From: Hymenobacter sp. BT188
GTDB taxonomy: Bacteria; Bacteroidota; Bacteroidia; Cytophagales; Hymenobacteraceae
NCBI RefSeq assembly: GCF_014333585.1
Contig: NZ_JACSCW010000004.1
Span: forward strand, 698,939 to 762,938
Length of the DNA stretch: 64,000 nt
Direction of reading: 5' to 3'
Positions 60,630-64,000 of this stretch are shown here, piece by piece; the stretch's first letter is position 1; each line of letters starts with the position of its first letter. Under the pieces are notes generated by a model, which saw nothing but the letters and a program-made list of their open reading frames with translations, searched no databases and had not been told where the DNA came from. A program made the position numbers and the translations under genes.

Positions 60630-63104
60630 TTATAAATGGTAACGGTGCGCGGCCCAGCGCACCAGTAGCGTCGATACAATCATTACGCTCAGAGAGCTGA
60701 TAGGCATCAGGATGGCCGACACAATAGGCGTGAAAAGTCCCTGCACGGCCAGCGCCAGCCCGAAAGCATTGTAGCAAAACGATAGCGCAAACGTGACCAG
60801 AACAACGCGCAGGCACAAGCGCGAAAAGCCCAGGAAGGTGGCCAGCCGCTGAAACTCGCTGGCATCCAGAATGGCGTCGCAGGCGGGGGAGAAGTTGGTG
60901 AGCGTGTCGGTGAGGGCGATGCCGGCGTTGGCGGCGCGCAATGCTCCCGCGTCATTCAGCCCGTCGCCTACCATGACCACGGTACGCCCTTGAGCGCGCT
61001 GGGCCGCGATATACGCCAGCTTATCGGTCGGCGACTGCCGGAAATGAAGCTCGGCATCTTCCCCGAAAAGCGTTTGTAAACGAGTGCGCTCGGCATCGGT
61101 GTCGCCGGATAGTACGGCCAGACGGTAGCGGCGGCTCAACTTGGCAAGCACATTGGCCAGAGCCGGGCGGTAGACGTTGTGGAAGGTGAAGTAGCCAGCC
61201 TGCTCATCATTCAGCGCAATGTTGACGCGGGTTTCGGGCGCCTCTGGTGCCGCTGTTTGGGCGTATGCAGCTGGCTGGGGGGCTTTTTGGATAGAATTAA
61301 TTCCTGAAGCAAAAGCCCACTTTCCGCTCACGAAGGCAGCCGAGCCTAGCCGCACTGTATCACCCGTTTCCGCCGTGGCTCTGATACCCTGGCCGGGATG
61401 CTCCTGGTAGCCAGTGAGCGGCATGGGCTCAGTGGATAGCTCCTGCGCCAAGCGCTGGCTCAGCGGGTGCGTGGACTGGGCTGCGGCCGTGGCAACAAGC
61501 CGCTTCTCCAGCGTTGACAGCGGCCGGCCGCGGTAGTGCACCTCCGCTTGGGTGGTGTCGGTGAGTGTGCCGGTTTTGTCAAAAATAAGCGTGTCGGCGC
61601 GGCCCAGGGTTTCGATAACGGCCGAATTCTTAAGGTAGAATTTGTGCCGGCCCAACACCCGCAGCGCGGCCCCGAGGGTAAACGGCGTAGCCAAGGACAG
61701 GGCGCACGGACAGGCAATAACCAGCACCGACGTAAACGCCCGCCACATCATGGATGTGTCGCGTGGCCCCCAATACACGAGCGTGCCCAGGGCCAGCAGC
61801 AGCGTTACGGCCACAAAATAACGCCCCACGCGGTTGGCGTAGGTTTCCCAGGTGGCGTCGTTATCCTGTTTGGCAAAGGCCGGGTTGTTCCACAGTTGGG
61901 TGAGGTAGCCCTGCGATACATCGCGCACGACCTCCAGTTCCAGGGCCTCACCCAACTGTCGCCCGCCCGCGAATACCAACTCACCCGAGGCGCGGGCCAC
62001 CGGCGTGCTCTCGCCCGACACGAAGGAATAATCGATCTGGCCGACCCCGCGCAGCACCACCGCATCGGCGGGCACTACTTCCTGGTGCCGCACCCGAATC
62101 CGGTGGCCTACTTTCAATTCTTTGACCGAAATGGACTGGTCGCCTTCCGGCGTCAGCCGCGTTACGGCCACAGGGAAGTAGGAGGTAAAGTCGCGGTCGA
62201 AGCGCAGGGCGTCGTAGGTGTGCTGCTGCACCCATTTGCCAATCAGCATGAAGAAGACGAGCCCCGTAAATGAGTCATAATACCCTGGCCCCTTACCGGA
62301 AATGACCTCATAAGTGCTGACACTAAACAGCGCGGCCAGCCCCAGACTGATCGGAAAATCGAGGTTGATGTAGCGTTGTCGCAGTCCTTGCCAAGCCGAG
62401 CTGAAAAAGCCCCGTGCGCTGTACAGCAGTACTGGCAAAGTCAGCAGCAAGCTCAAATAGCCAAAAAACTGCCCAAAACCGGCCTGCAAATCCTCTACAA
62501 AGGAGAAATATTCCGGCAAAGCCAAGAGCATGACGTTGCCGAAGGCAAAAGCCGCCAAACCCAGTTGGTAGTAAAGCGTGCGGCCGGCGCGGTGCGGTTG
62601 GGCACCTAGCTCGGCCAGCGTAATCTGCGGCTCGTAGCCCACAGAGGCCAATAGCCGTACTACTTCTTTGAGACTGGTATCGGCCAGTAAGTAGGTGATG
62701 GTGATTTCCTTGCGCAGAAACTGCACCCGCGCTTCCACAATTCCAGGGTTGAGGCGAGGCAGGTTTTCCAGTAGCCAAATACAAGAAGTACAGTGCATTT
62801 GGGGCACCTGCAACGTCAGCCGCGCCCGCTCCTCGGAGCGAAACGAGAGGAGCTGGGCCTGTACGGTTTCGGAGTCGAGGTAATCGAAGCGGCCGGGCAG
62901 CTCTACTTCCTTTACTTTCAGGCCGGGCCGCTCATCCAGTTTATAATAAGTGCAGAGGTTATTCGTGTCGAGCAGCTCGTACACGGTGCGGCAGCCGGCG
63001 CAGCAAAAGGGCTTATCGGCGAGCAATAATGGCTCTGGGGGGCATTTATCGCCACAGTGAGCACAGGCAAGATGAGTAGCGGGTTGTTCGAGAACGGCAG
63101 GCAC
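60630..63104 (-). CDS. ccoI: Copper-translocating P1B-type ATPase CcoI (FixI)
   Basis: Supplies copper for the cbb3 oxidase. The 824-residue pump opens with a Cys-rich domain (LACAHCGDKCPPEP, PFCCAGCRTVYELL), then a metal-binding domain with MHCTSCIWLLENLP. After four helices the actuator has SFVSGESTPVARA; the sixth helix has VIACPCALSLATPF (Cys 465 and 467); the phosphorylated Asp is 509 in IFDKTGTLTDT; the hinge is VMVGDGLNDAGALR. The N-terminal Cys cluster is typical of FixI/CcoI. The start is a GTG at 63102-63104; an in-frame TAG stands three codons upstream. Confidence 0.95.
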   Translation of the reverse strand: MPAVLEQPATHLACAHCGDKCPPEPLLLADKPFCCAGCRTVYELLDTNNLCTYYKLDERPGLKVKEVELPGRFDYLDSETVQAQLLSFRSEERARLTLQVPQMHCTSCIWLLENLPRLNPGIVEARVQFLRKEITITYLLADTSLKEVVRLLASVGYEPQITLAELGAQPHRAGRTLYYQLGLAAFAFGNVMLLALPEYFSFVEDLQAGFGQFFGYLSLLLTLPVLLYSARGFFSSAWQGLRQRYINLDFPISLGLAALFSVSTYEVISGKGPGYYDSFTGLVFFMLIGKWVQQHTYDALRFDRDFTSYFPVAVTRLTPEGDQSISVKELKVGHRIRVRHQEVVPADAVVLRGVGQIDYSFVSGESTPVARASGELVFAGGRQLGEALELEVVRDVSQGYLTQLWNNPAFAKQDNDATWETYANRVGRYFVAVTLLLALGTLVYWGPRDTSMMWRAFTSVLVIACPCALSLATPFTLGAALRVLGRHKFYLKNSAVIETLGRADTLIFDKTGTLTDTTQAEVHYRGRPLSTLEKRLVATAAAQSTHPLSQRLAQELSTEPMPLTGYQEHPGQGIRATAETGDTVRLGSAAFVSGKWAFASGINSIQKAPQPAAYAQTAAPEAPETRVNIALNDEQAGYFTFHNVYRPALANVLAKLSRRYRLAVLSGDTDAERTRLQTLFGEDAELHFRQSPTDKLAYIAAQRAQGRTVVMVGDGLNDAGALRAANAGIALTDTLTNFSPACDAILDASEFQRLATFLGFSRLCLRVVLVTFALSFCYNAFGLALAVQGLFTPIVSAILMPISSLSVMIVSTLLVRWAAHRYHL

Positions 63105-63128
63105 TGGCAGCTACAATAGGTTCAGCGA

Positions 63129-63136
63129 CAAAGCTC
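63129..63136 (-). promoter_or_regulatory. Candidate ccoI -7 element (GAGCTTTG)
   Basis: NAnnTTTG centred at 63132.5, exactly 55 bp from the centre of the box at 63187.5, the same geometry as ccoN. The implied leader is about 18 bases. Confidence 0.55.
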
Positions 63137-63167
63137 CGCCCTGAAGCCCGCCCGAACGATGATAAGT

Positions 63168-63194
63168 ATCAAGCGCGGGCTTGATTGATGTTAA
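63168..63194. promoter_or_regulatory. FNR/FixK-type box between ccoI and the 63311 gene
   Basis: TTGATTGATGTTAA (63181-63194) with an overlapping ATCAA-N8-TTGAT palindrome (63168-63185). By hand 24 of 27 bases match the ccoN copy at 60436-60462. Confidence 0.72.
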
Positions 63195-63216
63195 GCCGGC
63201 CGAACGGAACTCCTTT

Positions 63217-63224
63217 GACCTTTG
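63217..63224 (+). promoter_or_regulatory. Candidate -7 element (GACCTTTG) facing the 63311 gene
   Basis: Same octamer as at ccoN but on the plus strand, centred 33 bp from the box, matching the spacing at universal stress gene 2. Confidence 0.4.
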
Positions 63225-63310
63225 TACTAGAGCGCGGCTGTTCCGGTCAGCGCTTCCACTTGTTTATTCTGGGTGCGGGCCACGTCATCCGAACTGCTTT
63301 TTCTTTGTCT

Positions 63311-63787
63311 ATGCCTCAGTCTCTTCCTCTTGTACTTGTAGCGGCCCTTTTTCTGTGGGCTGGCATGGTGGGGGGCATCTCTTTCCTGGAAGCGCCCCTT
63401 AAGTTCACGGCCCCGCACATCACGGTGCCGTTGGGTGTAGGCATCGGCCGCATCGTGTTTCATGCTCTGAATAAGGTAGAAATCGGGCTGTGCGCACTGG
63501 CCATCATCAGCGCCCTGTACCTGCGGCCTGACCGGCGCGTGTGGGCGGGGCTGGCAGCGCTTAGCTTTGTGGTGGTGCTGCAAACGTTCTGGCTGCTGCC
63601 GGCGCTGGATGTGCGGGCCGAGGCGCTGCTGAGCGGCAACCCGCCGCCGCCCAATTCCCTGCATTTGCTGTATATAGTGGCCGAAGCGGTGAAGCTGCTG
63701 CTGCTGCTTGGCACCGGTGCGCTGGCTTATTTTACCCTCAACCGGCAGACGTTGAATGCGCAGCGCCGACGCGTACAGCACGCGTAA
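63311..63787 (+). CDS. Four-helix membrane protein (DUF4149-like)
   Basis: A 158-residue protein with four hydrophobic segments: PLVLVAALFLWAGMVGGISF, RIVFHALNKVEIGLCALAII, RVWAGLAALSFVVVLQTFWL and LLYIVAEAVKLLLLLGTGAL. A wide-spaced EAPLKFTAPH sits after helix 1. It resembles DUF4149/TMEM205-like proteins, an uncertain match. The frame is open from 63185, but the ATG at 63311 starts directly at the first helix. Divergent from ccoI with a shared FNR-like box. Confidence 0.75.
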   Translation: MPQSLPLVLVAALFLWAGMVGGISFLEAPLKFTAPHITVPLGVGIGRIVFHALNKVEIGLCALAIISALYLRPDRRVWAGLAALSFVVVLQTFWLLPALDVRAEALLSGNPPPPNSLHLLYIVAEAVKLLLLLGTGALAYFTLNRQTLNAQRRRVQHA

Positions 63788-63802
63788 AAAAGCCCCCCCA
63801 GC
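63786..63802. other. Solo copy of the AAAAAAGCCCCCCC word
   Basis: Begins in the stop codon of the 63311 gene (TAAAAAAGCC...) and has no complementary arm before the next gene. Confidence 0.65.
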
Positions 63803-63833
63803 AAGCCCATTTTGACTTTTCTCTACCTAACGC

Positions 63834-64000
63834 ATGTTCAATTCCCGCCCCGATATTCAAAACGAAGCCGACATAAAACTGCTAGTAGATACCTTTTATA
63901 ATAAGGTGAATGCGGATGCTTTGCTGGCGCCGGTCTTCAACGAGTTTGCTCACGTCGACTGGCCGGTCCACCTGCCGCGCATGTACGATTTCTGGAGCAG
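63834..64000 (+). CDS. Group III truncated haemoglobin (5' part)
   Basis: Partial gene cut by the right edge. MFNSRPDIQNEADIKLLVDT, then FYNKVNADALLAPVFNEFAH and VDWPVHLPRMYDFWS match the start of group III truncated haemoglobins (LVDxFYxKVxxDxLLxPVF, then WxxHLxxMYDFW). These bind O2 or NO; beside a cbb3 oxidase a role in oxygen or nitric-oxide handling is plausible. The haem-ligand His lies beyond the window. ATG at 63834-63836. Confidence 0.88.
   Translation, partial: MFNSRPDIQNEADIKLLVDTFYNKVNADALLAPVFNEFAHVDWPVHLPRMYDFWS

Overview
The window looks like chromosomal DNA of a Bacteroidota bacterium close to Hymenobacter (Cytophagales). The basis is moderately high GC, almost no Shine-Dalgarno-like leaders, promoters with a TAnnTTTG -7 element, a fused ccoNO cytochrome oxidase subunit, DUF4199/DUF983/DUF5670 proteins, an OmpA protein of PorE-like architecture and an IcmF fusion mutase. 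The genus assignment is an inference from gene content. I saw no rRNA, tRNA, CRISPR array, integrase or intact insertion sequence.

Layout. 1-3365: icmF, running off the left edge. 3.4-5.2 kb: small accessory genes (a SUKH-like protein, a Uma2-type nuclease, two hypotheticals). 5.3-21.6 kb: mostly housekeeping genes (fdhA, a GlcG/HbpS protein, lepA, folD, queE, a PorE-like OmpA protein, two paralogous small exported proteins, gltA, mnmE, a DtxR-type regulator, fabH, a GT4 glycosyltransferase overlapping a GDPD lipoprotein). 21.8-23.0 kb: a decayed sensor kinase and a long palindrome. 23.2-33.9 kb: dapD, a Ca2+-type P-ATPase, DUF983, msrA, hbd, a tiny membrane protein, an outer-membrane protein, a YbiT-like ABC-F protein, DUF4199 and a third small exported paralogue. 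34-36 kb: an AT-rich belt with orphan small genes. 36-44.7 kb: an L,D-transpeptidase-like protein, an M48 protease, a lipid kinase, a phosphoesterase, a LytS/LytR-type pair, a pirin-like protein and an intradiol dioxygenase lipoprotein. 45-64 kb: a respiratory and stress block with three tandem-domain universal stress proteins, hemA, hemF and a complete cbb3 oxidase locus on the minus strand (ccoI, ccoS, ccoNO, ccoQ, a small CcoP-like protein, ccoP, ccoG, ccoH, a SafE-type exporter), ending in a truncated haemoglobin cut by the right edge.

The last 20 kb reads as a low-oxygen programme: haem synthesis supplies the oxidase, CcoI/SafE supply copper, CcoG/H/S assemble it, and the stress proteins share its regulation. 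FNR/FixK-like boxes (TGAT-N4-ATCA) precede ccoN, ccoI and two stress-protein genes. In three of these the box lies exactly 55 bp from a NAnnTTTG -7 candidate. Two further pairings lie at 33 bp, two helical turns closer.

The most unusual whole-window signal is a short word, CTGGGGGGC followed by A/T bases. It occurs dozens of times, inside genes on both strands, singly between genes, and as inverted pairs that make up most of the terminators. This pattern resembles uptake sequences in Neisseria and Pasteurellaceae, but its function here is unknown.
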